From: Alphaproteobacteria bacterium
Lineage (GTDB): Bacteria; Pseudomonadota; Alphaproteobacteria; JAGOMX01
Direction: 5' to 3'
Length of the DNA: 36,816 bases
Assembly (NCBI GenBank): GCA_017993335.1
Contig: JAGOMX010000014.1
Span: 1 to 36,816 of the forward strand
Under the pieces are notes generated by a model. It was not told the origin of the DNA and made no database searches. It worked only from the letters and a program-made list of their open reading frames with translations. Of this stretch, positions 1 to 7,764 are shown one piece after another. Both the position numbers and the translations under genes were made by a program. How positions within the stretch are numbered: position 1 is the stretch's first letter; every line of letters starts with the position of its first letter.

Positions 1-1094
1 GTGTTGCTGACGCTATGTTTAATGCAGGTGTCTTGCTAGAAAAAGGATTTGATGGACAATCCGCGGACAAGAAAAAAGCACTTAAGTATTACCGTCAAGC
101 GATTGATCTCGGTGTTGCTGAAGCCATGTGTAATGCAGGCGTCTTACTAGAAAAAGGATTTGATGGACAATCCGCGGACAAGAAACAAGCGCTTGAGTAT
201 TACCGTCAAGCGATTGACCTCGGTGTTGTTGAAGCTATGTATAACATAGCATACCTCTTATCAGAAGGATTTGACGAACAACCATCGGATAAAAAACAAG
301 CGGAAAAATATTGTCGTATGGCAATAGATAACGGTTTTCATCCCGCTATCTTATTGCTGGCAGAAATCCTTCCAAAGGATACTGAGGAACAAATACAAGA
401 AAAAGAAAACCTCTATAAAAAAGCTGTCTCTTGTAACGTACAGAATGCACAGCTTTGCTATGCTGCTTTTTTGAGTAACCTGAACCGTTTTGAGGAATCC
501 AAGCAATATAGTGATGTGATGGAAAACACGGATATCCCTGTAGACAGTCAAGACAGTCAAAGCACATCCAGCGATGAGGAGGCCTTGGTATCGGCATCGC
601 CCCCTACCCCTAGTTCAATACCTGCGGCTGTACCTGCGACGAAAAAAGCTGTGCTTAAACCAGTAAAGATAAGCAAGGCGGATAAAAAGCTTAAAAAAGC
701 TTTAGAACGGGCTAAAGCAAACGCAGATATCTTTAAGATTAAAAGCGCATCTAACGATAAACAGGTGCAAAAAACCTATGAGGATGTAACCGTTGTAAGC
801 GCGCCAGATGCTATGAAAAATATAACTTTAGCTACTGAATTAAAAATAAAAGGCCTCATTACAGCTCTGGCAAATGGTGAGGCTCGGGGGCAAATTCATC
901 CTCTTAAAGGCTATGACAATACATATTCAATGAAGATAACAAAGGGCGACAGGCTTGTCTTTGAGTTGCTTGAAGGGGATATGGAAAAAGGCGTGACGAA
1001 GATTAGAATCCTAATCGCACAAACCCACTATGAAAAGTTGGAAAACAAGCAAACCTTTCCGACAAAGTCAGTTCCTGTAGAATGGAATGAATAG
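1..1094 (+). CDS. Sel1-repeat protein with C-terminal YoeB/RelE-like domain (5' truncated by window edge)
   Basis: The reading frame is open to the left edge (VADAM precedes the first ATG at 15), so this is the 3' part of a longer gene. Counting from that ATG, residues 1-110 are three 37-residue Sel1 units with the pattern A-M-x-N-x-G-x-L-L-E-x-G, and a poorer helical repeat runs to about 165. A low-complexity Ser/Pro/Ala then Lys-rich linker follows (175-235). Residues about 277-341 resemble the YoeB/Txe toxin fold: HPLKGY, then GDRLVFEL, then a terminal QTHYE. The Arg (R313) and the His-Tyr pair (H338-Y339) match the E. coli YoeB active site, but the position of the general base Glu46 carries His (H295). 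No antitoxin gene is visible beside it. Sel1 is confident; the toxin-like domain is a motif-level inference. Host-directed or contact-dependent use would fit the context but is not shown. Confidence 0.75.
   Translation, partial: VADAMFNAGVLLEKGFDGQSADKKKALKYYRQAIDLGVAEAMCNAGVLLEKGFDGQSADKKQALEYYRQAIDLGVVEAMYNIAYLLSEGFDEQPSDKKQAEKYCRMAIDNGFHPAILLLAEILPKDTEEQIQEKENLYKKAVSCNVQNAQLCYAAFLSNLNRFEESKQYSDVMENTDIPVDSQDSQSTSSDEEALVSASPPTPSSIPAAVPATKKAVLKPVKISKADKKLKKALERAKANADIFKIKSASNDKQVQKTYEDVTVVSAPDAMKNITLATELKIKGLITALANGEARGQIHPLKGYDNTYSMKITKGDRLVFELLEGDMEKGVTKIRILIAQTHYEKLENKQTFPTKSVPVEWNE
15..236 (+). repeat. Two near-identical 111-bp coding repeats (Sel1 units)
   Basis: The units starting at 15 and 126 are almost identical at DNA level, differing at only a few positions over 111 bp. 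A third, diverged unit starts at 237. This suggests a recent in-frame duplication within the Sel1 array. Confidence 0.85.
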
Positions 1095-1126
1095 ACAAGC
1101 TTTGCTGCATAAGAAAGCTTGTCTAT
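1091..1126. terminator. Perfect 13-bp hairpin between convergent genes
   Basis: ATAGACAAGCTTT (1091-1103) is the exact reverse complement of 1114-1126, with a 10-nt loop. The stop codon of the upstream gene (1092-1094) lies inside the stem. There is no good T-tract on either side, so this is a probable bidirectional terminator or mRNA-end stabiliser rather than a classic intrinsic terminator. Confidence 0.55.
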
Positions 1127-1135
1127 CCATTAAAC

Positions 1136-2080
1136 TTAAGCCTCGACCATACCAATAACGCGAGCTATGCTCGAGATTTCGTTATGGTTTAATAAGACTT
1201 GCCCCAAAGGTGCATCCCCTTCTCGGCGGGAAAAGTTATTGGGGTCAGCATTTTTATATTGTTTTAACTCGAGCATATACTCTTCTTGTTTTGTCTCGCC
1301 GGTATCGTTGGCGGCATGGAATTTTTCATCCAGGTCAGATAGCTGGCGCCAGGCAACAAACTCACCAATGATCACACGATTATCTGTTGTAATCACCATG
1401 GCGGTTGCGCGTGGAGATAAGGGTTTGCCAGGATGCACCAATAAACGGTCTCCACGGTAAAAACGTGGCTCCATGGTGTGATCATAAACCGTAAAGGCAA
1501 AGGCACCCGGGACACCAGCAATTTCAGAAGGCGCGGGTATATGACACATAGGCGATGTAAAATCGACAATGCCTGTTTTAATATCTGTTTCGTATAAAGG
1601 AATTTTTTGATTGGAAAGAACTGCAGAGGATGAGGGGTTGTTGGATAAATTCGGACGATAGTGCCCTCCTCTTCCTTGAACCATTGTTTGTGCGCTGTGA
1701 AGATTATAACCGGACACCCCACCTTTGTTGATCCAACTATCGGTTGAACTTAATAAATCACTGGGATCGCATCGCAATGCATCGGATAATTTATTGATGG
1801 TATCAACGTTCAGTCGTCTCGAACCTGACTCTAATCGGGAAAGATAGGATGGAGAAAGTCCCGATATTTCAGCCAGCTCTTCCAAAGTCATCTCTCTGGA
1901 AAGTCTTAAATCTCGCAAAGGGTGACTGCCCTTGCGACTTCCTTTACGGCCTCGCCGATTACGCGTCGGAACGGGGACATTTTGACCTTCTGGTGATGCG
2001 GCCATACCCTCCGGCATAACAGCCCTGGTTACGGTCTCAACAAGGTCCGCATGTTGAAAACTTTTCTTAGAATCTCTCAT
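1136..2080 (-). CDS. XRE-family regulator with degenerate S24 (LexA/CI-like) C-terminal domain
   Basis: The 314-residue protein has a basic stretch (R40-K50, RNRRGRKGSRK), then an XRE/Cro-type helix-turn-helix at about 57-111 (MTLEELAEISGLSPSYLSRLE), a linker, and a peptidase-S24-like C-terminus at about 187-245 (FTVYDHTMEPRFYRGDRLLVHP). In LexA/CI relatives the motif is GDSMEP with a nucleophilic Ser and a later Lys. Here the Ser position is Thr (T202) and the Lys position in VIIGEFV is Gly (G239). Self-cleavage therefore looks lost while the fold is kept, so it may respond by ligand, dimerisation or antirepressor instead. An AGGAG about 10 nt upstream of the ATG supports this start. It is divergent from the unknown gene at 2414 and could regulate the shared intergenic region. 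Confidence 0.8.
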   Translation of the reverse strand: MRDSKKSFQHADLVETVTRAVMPEGMAASPEGQNVPVPTRNRRGRKGSRKGSHPLRDLRLSREMTLEELAEISGLSPSYLSRLESGSRRLNVDTINKLSDALRCDPSDLLSSTDSWINKGGVSGYNLHSAQTMVQGRGGHYRPNLSNNPSSSAVLSNQKIPLYETDIKTGIVDFTSPMCHIPAPSEIAGVPGAFAFTVYDHTMEPRFYRGDRLLVHPGKPLSPRATAMVITTDNRVIIGEFVAWRQLSDLDEKFHAANDTGETKQEEYMLELKQYKNADPNNFSRREGDAPLGQVLLNHNEISSIARVIGMVEA

Positions 2081-2288
2081 AATTTACGCACTCCTATAAA
2101 ACCTCCTGTTAAGGGTTTCACTGTTGTAATGAACGATAGTCTTCCTCTGCCAAAGTAAGTTGGCATACCTGGGTTCTTAAGCCCTTAGTTTGCCATTGTC
2201 AAGTTTTTTACATAAATTTTAAGCAAATTTGAAGCACTTGTGTTCTTTTAAACTGTCAAAATAAACAGGATAAATCTTAAATGCCCAT

Positions 2289-2345
2289 AAAAATATATTT
2301 TCTTAAAGGTGTGGTTTTTTAAAAGGTAAAAGAAAATATATTTTT
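2289..2345. promoter_or_regulatory. 16-bp perfect inverted repeat in a 333-bp divergent intergenic region
   Basis: AAAAATATATTTTCTT (2289-2304) recurs as its exact reverse complement at 2330-2345, separated by 25 nt. Each arm contains the 12-bp palindrome AAAATATATTTT, so the pair could be two operator half-regions. It lies between the XRE/S24 regulator and the unknown gene at 2414. Nothing else is recognisable between 2081 and 2413 apart from very AT-rich DNA. Assignment to the neighbouring regulator is inference. Confidence 0.45.
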
Positions 2346-2413
2346 CATGAATAATATCATTGAATTATGAAATTTAAGACTTACATATAATAAAGAACCA
2401 GGAGTACTTGATT

Positions 2414-3043
2414 ATGAAGAGAATAAATAAAGTTTGGAAAGAACACGAGAAATATCAGCTTTTAGTTGCCTATCGATTGAAGGCCCCCCTTTGTGTTATG
2501 GAGGCTTGTTTTAAACGAACTCTGACATCCATCAATAAATATTTAGCTCGTTCTGGCATTCGAGGCTATTGTGCCGAAAAAAACACAACACCTATACAAA
2601 ATAATCCCATCCGCACAGTAGATGATTTAGATAAAGTCATTATTTCTTTAGGATTAGACAATCATACAGTAGGCCTGGAACGTCAATCCACCCGTCATTG
2701 GAAACCGAGCGCATCAACGGTAGAAAAATTACAGTATTTGGGTTTAGATACCGACACACCGTGGGCGCCAAAAAAGAAGAATACGAATCTGCCCATAAAA
2801 TCAGGAATTGGTAGAACATCAAAAAAAATGCCGTGGGTTTATGTTTCTATGGCAACGGTGGAGAATTATTTACGACAAAATGGTGAAACCGTGACGCTGT
2901 TTTTGAAAAAGAATCCTTACGGTTGGACATACATGTTAAATCAACGCCCCATAAGCACTTCATTCCTTCTAGGGCATGCCAATATATTGCGCAGACAAAA
3001 AAAACAACCCCGTTTCTTGGTCGAAGGCATCACATACGAGTAA
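2414..3043 (+). CDS. Hypothetical protein with HTH-like N-terminus
   Basis: About 209 residues. The ATG at 2414 is preferred over the TTG at 2408 because the CAGGAG at 2399-2404 then has a normal spacing of 9 nt. The first 50 residues (W-x-E-H-E, AYRLKAPLCVMEACFKRTL, then NKYLARSGIRGY) look like a small helical DNA-binding unit of Myb/SANT or HTH type, but no family can be named with confidence. The remainder is basic and contains no transmembrane segment or signal peptide. It is preceded by the 16-bp inverted repeat and the divergent XRE/S24 gene, which suggests a regulator-target pair. Confidence 0.6.
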   Translation: MKRINKVWKEHEKYQLLVAYRLKAPLCVMEACFKRTLTSINKYLARSGIRGYCAEKNTTPIQNNPIRTVDDLDKVIISLGLDNHTVGLERQSTRHWKPSASTVEKLQYLGLDTDTPWAPKKKNTNLPIKSGIGRTSKKMPWVYVSMATVENYLRQNGETVTLFLKKNPYGWTYMLNQRPISTSFLLGHANILRRQKKQPRFLVEGITYE

Positions 3044-3113
3044 TTTGCTTTGCATCCGCCGCAAAACTTTGCTTTATTACGAGGTATGTTCCATTAAAAT
3101 TATGTAAAATAAA

Positions 3114-3602
3114 ATGAGATGTATACCTTTCTTCTTTTTTCTTCTCAGCAGCCTTTCTTTCCATGCTGTTGCCTCTTACAATCCATTGGAATCAACGGCG
3201 GAATTTTTCTCTCCCTCCACACATCCTATAGACACAAACAAACCGGATACATATAGCCTTTTGTTAGAAAAATCCGGTTTAGATTTTAAAGAATTTTGCC
3301 CACCCATGAGCATTCTTGAAAAACTGGGTGAGGTGGAAGATTCAATTGAATGCCTTAACGCTTTCATTGACTCTCAAGATGCGTATGCATGCGACACGTT
3401 GATTATCGCCAAATGTAATTTAGACGATATGAAAGCAGATCCTTACAGTCAGGGCGTATTTTCAAGGGGTTCTCTAGATGGTTTACACGCGGAAGAAATA
3501 GCCCTCCATAACCATATCAAAGCCACGGCAGAAACGTTAGACGTTCTTCTCGGTGTTGCATCCGATACCTACATAAAAATAAAAAACCAAGAAGGATTAT
3601 AA
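3114..3602 (+). CDS. Small exported protein of unknown function
   Basis: The 162-residue protein begins with a clear Sec signal peptide (IPFFFFLLSSLSFHAVA, likely cut before SYNP). The mature part is acidic, with cysteines in KEFCPP, IECLNA, YACDT and AKCNL that could form disulfides. No known domain is recognised. No strong ribosome-binding site is visible near the ATG. The stop codon TAA (3600-3602) directly abuts the ubiE ATG at 3603, so the two genes are probably cotranscribed, although no functional link is evident. Confidence 0.65.
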   Translation: MRCIPFFFFLLSSLSFHAVASYNPLESTAEFFSPSTHPIDTNKPDTYSLLLEKSGLDFKEFCPPMSILEKLGEVEDSIECLNAFIDSQDAYACDTLIIAKCNLDDMKADPYSQGVFSRGSLDGLHAEEIALHNHIKATAETLDVLLGVASDTYIKIKNQEGL

Positions 3603-4349
3603 ATGTCACAACTACAGAGCGTCCCCTTTGGATTTAAGGATGTGCCCCTAGAGGCGAAAGAAACATTAGTCAAACGCGTATTTTCATCCGTTGCAGAAAA
3701 ATATGATGTAATGAATGACCTGATGTCCGGTGGGGTTCATCGTCTGTGGAAGAATTTCATGGTCGGACAAATTAGCCCTCGGAATCATCTGCGCATTTTA
3801 GATGTGGCTGGCGGTACGGGAGACATCACTTTTCGTATGCATGACGCCTTTCCAGATGCGAGCCTTACCTTATGCGATATTAACCCTGAAATGCTGGAAG
3901 TCGGTAAAAAAAGAGCCCAACAACGTCATTTAGATGAAAAAATAAATTGGGTTTGCGGTGATGCGTGCCAGCTCCCCTTTCCGGATGGCTCTATGGATGT
4001 TTACACGATTGCTTTTGGTTTGCGCAATGTCACGGACACCCAAGGAGCCCTTAACGATGCTTTCCGGGTTCTTTCACCAGGCGGCCAGTTTTTATGTTTA
4101 GAATTCAGCAAAGTATCCCTACCCTTTTTAAGGGAAACCTACGAAAAGTATTCCTTTCAAGTCATCCCAAAAATCGGCCAAATGGTAGCAGGCGATCAAG
4201 AGGCCTACCAATACCTGGTGGAAAGCATAGCTCGTTTTCCGGATCAACAAACCATGGAAGCCATGATGCAGCAAGCCGGATTCCAAAACGTATCCCACAT
4301 CAATCTAGCCGGGGGTATAGCGGCCTTACATATAGGTTGGCGGATATAA
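3603..4349 (+). CDS. ubiE: Ubiquinone/menaquinone biosynthesis C-methyltransferase
   Basis: The 248-residue SAM-dependent class I methyltransferase transfers a methyl group to the ring of 2-polyprenyl-6-methoxy-1,4-benzoquinol (ubiquinone path) or demethylmenaquinol. Visible features are the N-terminal family signature KYDVMNDLMSGGVHRLWK (33-50), SAM motif I LDVAGGTGD (66-74), the acidic post-motif CDINPEML, and the family motif AFGLRNVTD. Length matches the family. It follows the small exported gene with no gap and converges on the AhpD-like gene with a 3-nt gap. The ubiquinone role is the likelier one in an alphaproteobacterium. Confidence 0.95.
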   Translation: MSQLQSVPFGFKDVPLEAKETLVKRVFSSVAEKYDVMNDLMSGGVHRLWKNFMVGQISPRNHLRILDVAGGTGDITFRMHDAFPDASLTLCDINPEMLEVGKKRAQQRHLDEKINWVCGDACQLPFPDGSMDVYTIAFGLRNVTDTQGALNDAFRVLSPGGQFLCLEFSKVSLPFLRETYEKYSFQVIPKIGQMVAGDQEAYQYLVESIARFPDQQTMEAMMQQAGFQNVSHINLAGGIAALHIGWRI

Positions 4350-4352
4350 GCT

Positions 4353-4898
4353 TTATTCAGGCAAAGTGCAAAAGCCTTGTGCGGGTACATCTAAGGCTGA
4401 ATTAAATTTGGTCGACATATTTTGAAAGGCGGCGATGGCTGTTATTTCCAGGATTTCTTGTTCGCTGAATTCGGTCTTTAATTTCTGGAATAGGTCGTCA
4501 GTCACTTCCCGGTCTGATAGGGTCATGGCTTCTACATATTCGAGCACGAGCTTTTCGGCAGGCGTAAAATCGTCACTATGCGACCAATCCTTTAAAGCCA
4601 TAGCCTTTTCCATGCTAACGCCTCGACTCAATAATATAGACGTATTTAAATCTATGCAAAAGCTGCATACGTTTACTTGAGAAATCCTCACCAAAATCAA
4701 AGATCTTAAGGCAGGAGAAATGGGGGATGTTTTGCGCTCTAGACTACCAAAGAAAAATGACATCGCCAAAAACAACCGCGGCGATAAAGCCCAAAGCTGC
4801 GAAGAAAGAAAAACTTCCCCATATTTTTTGATTTGTGCCTTAAAAAGTAAACGTACATACCAGGGATATTGATCTATGGCTTTGGGTTGAATGCGCAT
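4353..4898 (-). CDS. AhpD-like / carboxymuconolactone decarboxylase family protein
   Basis: About 181 residues. The family core is SPALRSLILVRISQ followed by the redox pair VCSFCIDLN (C78 and C81). In AhpD the motif is C-x-x-C-x-x-x-H; here the His position is Asn (N85), so proton relay may differ from canonical alkylhydroperoxidases. The ATG at 4898 is chosen because AAGGAT lies about 8 nt upstream, while the longer frame to 4937 runs through the terminator hairpin of the upstream yceI-like gene. Likely role: thiol-dependent peroxide or disulfide chemistry in the cytoplasm; the substrate is unknown. Confidence 0.8.
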   Translation of the reverse strand: MRIQPKAIDQYPWYVRLLFKAQIKKYGEVFLSSQLWALSPRLFLAMSFFFGSLERKTSPISPALRSLILVRISQVNVCSFCIDLNTSILLSRGVSMEKAMALKDWSHSDDFTPAEKLVLEYVEAMTLSDREVTDDLFQKLKTEFSEQEILEITAIAAFQNMSTKFNSALDVPAQGFCTLPE

Positions 4899-4918
4899 GG
4901 TTTTTATCCTTATGTCAT

Positions 4919-4956
4919 AAAAATACCCAGCCATCATATTAAATCAGGCTGGGTAT
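4919..4956 (-). terminator. Rho-independent terminator of the YceI gene
   Basis: A perfect 10-bp stem ATACCCAGCC/GGCTGGGTAT (4923-4932 and 4947-4956). On the minus strand it is followed by TTTTT (4923-4919). It sits between the YceI stop (4987) and the AhpD-like start (4898), so the two genes are transcribed separately. Confidence 0.85.
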
Positions 4957-4986
4957 GGTAAACGTTTTTTTCTCAATGTTGCTGGC

Positions 4987-5688
4987 TTAGGCTTTCTTTA
5001 AGAATTCGGCCTCAATCATCAGCTCAACTTCATTGGAAAGGATAGCATCAAAAATTGTTTTTTGTCCAAAGTCAGCTCTATTAATTTTACCCTTTGCGCT
5101 AAAACCAATAACAGGGCGACCATCATAGGGTTTTGCTAACATTGAAGCATTATAGACAACATCTAATTTGATAGGCTTTGTAACACCGAGAAACGTGAGG
5201 TCGCCGTGCATAACGCCAGCTTTGTCATTGATTTTCTCTATTTTCTTCACAACGAATGTGATTTCTGGGAACTTTTCGCTATTGAACCATTGTTCCTGCA
5301 TAATCAGTTCTTTTTCGAAATCTCTTTTAATGTACTTTTCATTTTTCGTGTGCTCTTTGCCTAAGCTATAGTCCGTCAATAAGGATTTAGGGTCAATTTT
5401 TACCACTAACCCGCTTTTTGTAGGATCCTTTGGATCTAAATCTAGCGTGGCCTCAACCCTTGTGAATCGTCCCACATAATTCATCATTTCCATATGCTTC
5501 ACACTCCACGTGACACTGAAGTGGATAGGATCCAAGTCATACTTACCAGCCGGCATTTCTGCCAGAGGCGTTTTGACGGCCGTTGTCACCACAGAAGCTG
5601 CAGGCTTACTTTCTTCTTTTGAAGCATAGCCTAGAGAAGAAAAAGCAATCGGTGCAGCAAGTAGAAAAGCGAGTGTTAATTTTTTCAT
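4987..5688 (-). CDS. YceI-family periplasmic lipid-binding-like protein
   Basis: About 233 residues. A Sec signal peptide (MKKLTLAFLLAAPIAFSSLGYA) is followed by a Ser/Ala/Thr spacer and the YceI beta-barrel domain: YDLDPIHFSVTWSVKHM, VGRFTRVEATLDLDPKDP, FPEITFVVKKIEK, LTFLGVTKPIKLDV and FGQKTIFDAILSNEVEL. Family members bind isoprenoid or other amphiphilic ligands in the periplasm and some are stress-induced. The ATG at 5688 has GGAAGG about 10 nt upstream; the in-frame ATG at 5706 lies before that site and is not favoured. The gene is monocistronic, with its own terminator. Confidence 0.9.
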   Translation of the reverse strand: MKKLTLAFLLAAPIAFSSLGYASKEESKPAASVVTTAVKTPLAEMPAGKYDLDPIHFSVTWSVKHMEMMNYVGRFTRVEATLDLDPKDPTKSGLVVKIDPKSLLTDYSLGKEHTKNEKYIKRDFEKELIMQEQWFNSEKFPEITFVVKKIEKINDKAGVMHGDLTFLGVTKPIKLDVVYNASMLAKPYDGRPVIGFSAKGKINRADFGQKTIFDAILSNEVELMIEAEFLKKA

Positions 5689-5757
5689 AATCCATAATCC
5701 TTCCAACTATCTATAAGAATCATGGTACCTCAATTTGATTAAAATAATATTAACTTA

Positions 5758-6390
5758 TTATTTTTTATGAAAAAATGCTCTACATTTATCTATGATAAAA
5801 GATTTTAGACTAATGATTTCTAATGGTTTAGAGCTTGTATCTTCAGAAACTTGACTGCCAACCGAATCATCCGTGTCTGCTGTATCGTATTCGTAACTAT
5901 ATTCTTGATTCAGCAGGTCTTTTAAATATTCAATAACGGCATTAAAGGATTTATCATCAAGCTCGACAAGATTCTGTTCGCGTGGACTTAAACTTTCGAA
6001 ATATTTATCCCAGTCTTGGATAGGCTTAAAATGTTCTGGGTCATTTCTTTGTTGTAGCGCGGAAAGAATAAAAGAAAGTTTACGAATTCTCTCCTGCCTT
6101 ATTTCATCATCAGAGACCATTGGGGGCACATATGGTGCAGGATCGTAGGATTTCGGCGGCACGTAAGCTGTCTTTTTTTCAGAAGACACTTCCTCGAAAA
6201 ATATCCTTTCGAAACGTTCTTTCTCTTCGGAAGGTGTCATGGCTGTATGACGATCTACGTAACTTCTTGAATCATAAGAGGATACCAAAGAACCTCTTCC
6301 CATAAAAATTTCTTCAGAATCCATATCCGAATTAGAAGCCATCAACGGCATGGCAACGATAACAGACAAACCCAACAAAACATACTTCAT
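5758..6390 (-). CDS. Exported protein of unknown function
   Basis: The 210-residue protein has a short signal peptide (MKYVLLGLSVIVAMPLMA, cut before SNSD). The mature part is very acidic and low-complexity, with a proline-rich stretch (YVPPKSYDPAPYVPPM), a charged helical middle containing LSPREQNLVELDDKSFNAVI, and a Ser/Asp/Thr-rich tail ending in a basic CRAFFHKK. No domain is recognised. GGAG 6 nt upstream supports the ATG at 6390. Composition resembles secreted effectors or surface proteins, but that is only a guess. Confidence 0.6.
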   Translation of the reverse strand: MKYVLLGLSVIVAMPLMASNSDMDSEEIFMGRGSLVSSYDSRSYVDRHTAMTPSEEKERFERIFFEEVSSEKKTAYVPPKSYDPAPYVPPMVSDDEIRQERIRKLSFILSALQQRNDPEHFKPIQDWDKYFESLSPREQNLVELDDKSFNAVIEYLKDLLNQEYSYEYDTADTDDSVGSQVSEDTSSKPLEIISLKSFIIDKCRAFFHKK

Positions 6391-6523
6391 AATAAAATCT
6401 CCACAAACAATCTTTACACTATCTTATATAGTAACAATGTCCATTTTTTGCAATATATTTTTTATTTAAATAAATATTCGTGATACAATAGAGTATATTT
6501 TGCTGGCAACAGGATCTCACTGT

Positions 6524-7561
6524 ATGAGTGATTTCAAAAGAACAGAGGATAAAATTTTGCGTCTATTGCAAAATTTTCTTCTTGAAATAGAAACCGACCT
6601 GCCCTTAAAACATGTGCATGTGCATTCTGATTTAGAAAGTGATCTTGGCATTGATAGTTTGGGGCGCATTGAATTTGTCCATCGGGTCGAAGAGGCTTTT
6701 GGTTGTAAGATTCCCGTTTCTGCTTTAAACCAGAACATCAACGTGGAGGCTCTGGCTCTACTGGTCAAGCACTATAAACCTCAGTCCCATGAACAAGAAA
6801 GCCCTCAAGGCTCGGAGGATGCGGCAGGACACGTCTCTGTCATGGATACGTTCGCAATTCTACGCGCCATATATACAGCGTATTTAGTCATGCTGGCTAT
6901 TCCCATCTTATGTATGGGCCTTCCTTTTATTGCTCTATTGAATACAAAAAAGGCTCAGATCTTAGCCCGAGGGATTATGCGCCTATATCTTGTCTTGGCT
7001 TTTATTCGCGTAACCATTCACAATGAAAGTGATTTGTATCAAAAAGGCCCACTTATCTTTATTGCCAACCACACGAGTTACTTAGATGCCCTGTTGATGA
7101 CTGCTATACTACCGGCTGGTGTTGCGTCGGTCAGCAAAAAAGAAGTCATTTCCTTTGGGCCCTTTCGATGGCTTTTAAAAAAACTAGGGCACCTGACGAT
7201 TGAAAGAAAAATTCTGAGTAAAAGCCTCTCGGATTTAGAAGAGATGGAAAAAGCCTTACATAACAAAACATCCCTGATGATTTTTCCAGAAGGAACTTTT
7301 TTTGCAGAAAAAGCAGTCAGAGCCTTTAAATCCGGCGCATTCAAACTAGCCGTGGATACACAAACGCCCATATGCCCAATAGCTTTAAATGGCGTAAGAG
7401 AGATTTTCCCGGATAAAAGAATTACATTAAGGCCTGGTCATATACACGTAACCGTCTACCCCCTGCTCCACCCGCAAGCCAAAGAATGGGCCGAGGTTAC
7501 CAGGCTCAAAAAACTCGCACGCCTAGAAATAGCTAAAGGTTGCGGCGAACCTCTGTTATAA
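6524..7561 (+). CDS. Acyl carrier protein fused to PlsC-type 1-acylglycerol-3-phosphate acyltransferase
   Basis: About 345 residues from the ATG at 6524 (AGGA about 10 nt upstream; a TTG at 6500 is also in frame). Residues 1-85 form an acyl carrier domain with the phosphopantetheine serine in DLGIDSLGR (S45). A hydrophobic segment at about 115-140 (TAYLVMLAIPILCMGLPFIALL) follows. Residues 165-330 are a PlsC/AGPAT domain with motif I NHTSYLD (H183 and D188), a TIERK block, and motif III IFPEGT (254-258). The predicted reaction is acyl transfer to lysophosphatidate or a related lysolipid at the inner face of the inner membrane, with the attached carrier delivering the acyl group. The catalytic residues of both domains are intact. 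The fusion replaces the usual freestanding ACP-enzyme contact. Confidence 0.85.
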   Translation: MSDFKRTEDKILRLLQNFLLEIETDLPLKHVHVHSDLESDLGIDSLGRIEFVHRVEEAFGCKIPVSALNQNINVEALALLVKHYKPQSHEQESPQGSEDAAGHVSVMDTFAILRAIYTAYLVMLAIPILCMGLPFIALLNTKKAQILARGIMRLYLVLAFIRVTIHNESDLYQKGPLIFIANHTSYLDALLMTAILPAGVASVSKKEVISFGPFRWLLKKLGHLTIERKILSKSLSDLEEMEKALHNKTSLMIFPEGTFFAEKAVRAFKSGAFKLAVDTQTPICPIALNGVREIFPDKRITLRPGHIHVTVYPLLHPQAKEWAEVTRLKKLARLEIAKGCGEPLL

Positions 7562-7576
7562 AATAAAAATTTAGAC

Positions 7577-7602
7577 AAAAAAAAGCCGGGATAACCCGGC
7601 TT
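7577..7602 (-). terminator. Rho-independent terminator of the candidate sRNA
   Basis: AAGCCGGG/CCCGGCTT (7583-7590 and 7595-7602) with a 4-nt loop, followed on the minus strand by about eight T residues (7584-7577). It is a textbook intrinsic terminator pointing left. Confidence 0.9.
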
Positions 7603-7758
7603 AGTTTAACAGGGAGGCTTCACGTCTGGGAGACGTAGGATCATTAAAAATGACCCTTCAGATCCGAAACGGATCCTATCCGGGCATAGCCCGAAAATCT
7701 GGTTTACTCGGAACAAACCCTTTCAACTAAAGATAGTTCTATAGATTTTATGAAAACC
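7577..7758 (-). ncRNA. Candidate structured small RNA (about 180 nt)
   Basis: This gene-free stretch on the minus strand carries a promoter-like pair, five consecutive small hairpins, a long-range closing helix and an intrinsic terminator. In window coordinates the hairpins are 7701-7719, 7681-7693 (CGGGC/GCCCG, 3-nt loop), 7661-7675 (GATCCG/CGGATC, 3-nt loop), 7638-7656 and 7622-7636 (ACGTCT/AGACGT, 3-nt loop). The segment 7718-7732 can pair imperfectly with 7600-7614. No ORF is present. It lies downstream of the dipeptidase gene on the same strand but has its own candidate promoter. It could be an independent sRNA or a structured 3' UTR. It does not match the tmRNA, RNase P or SRP signatures that I know; a divergent 6S RNA cannot be excluded. 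Confidence 0.5.
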
Positions 7759-7764
7759 AAGCAA

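Noticed and set aside
4899-4937. Longer N-terminus of the AhpD-like protein
   Set aside because: The extra codons fall inside the upstream terminator hairpin and lack a ribosome-binding site.
7577-7758. tmRNA, RNase P RNA, SRP RNA or tRNA at the candidate sRNA
   Set aside because: No CCA end or T-loop, no RNase P core motifs, no SRP apical motif. 6S RNA was considered but the structure reads as serial small hairpins rather than one long rod.
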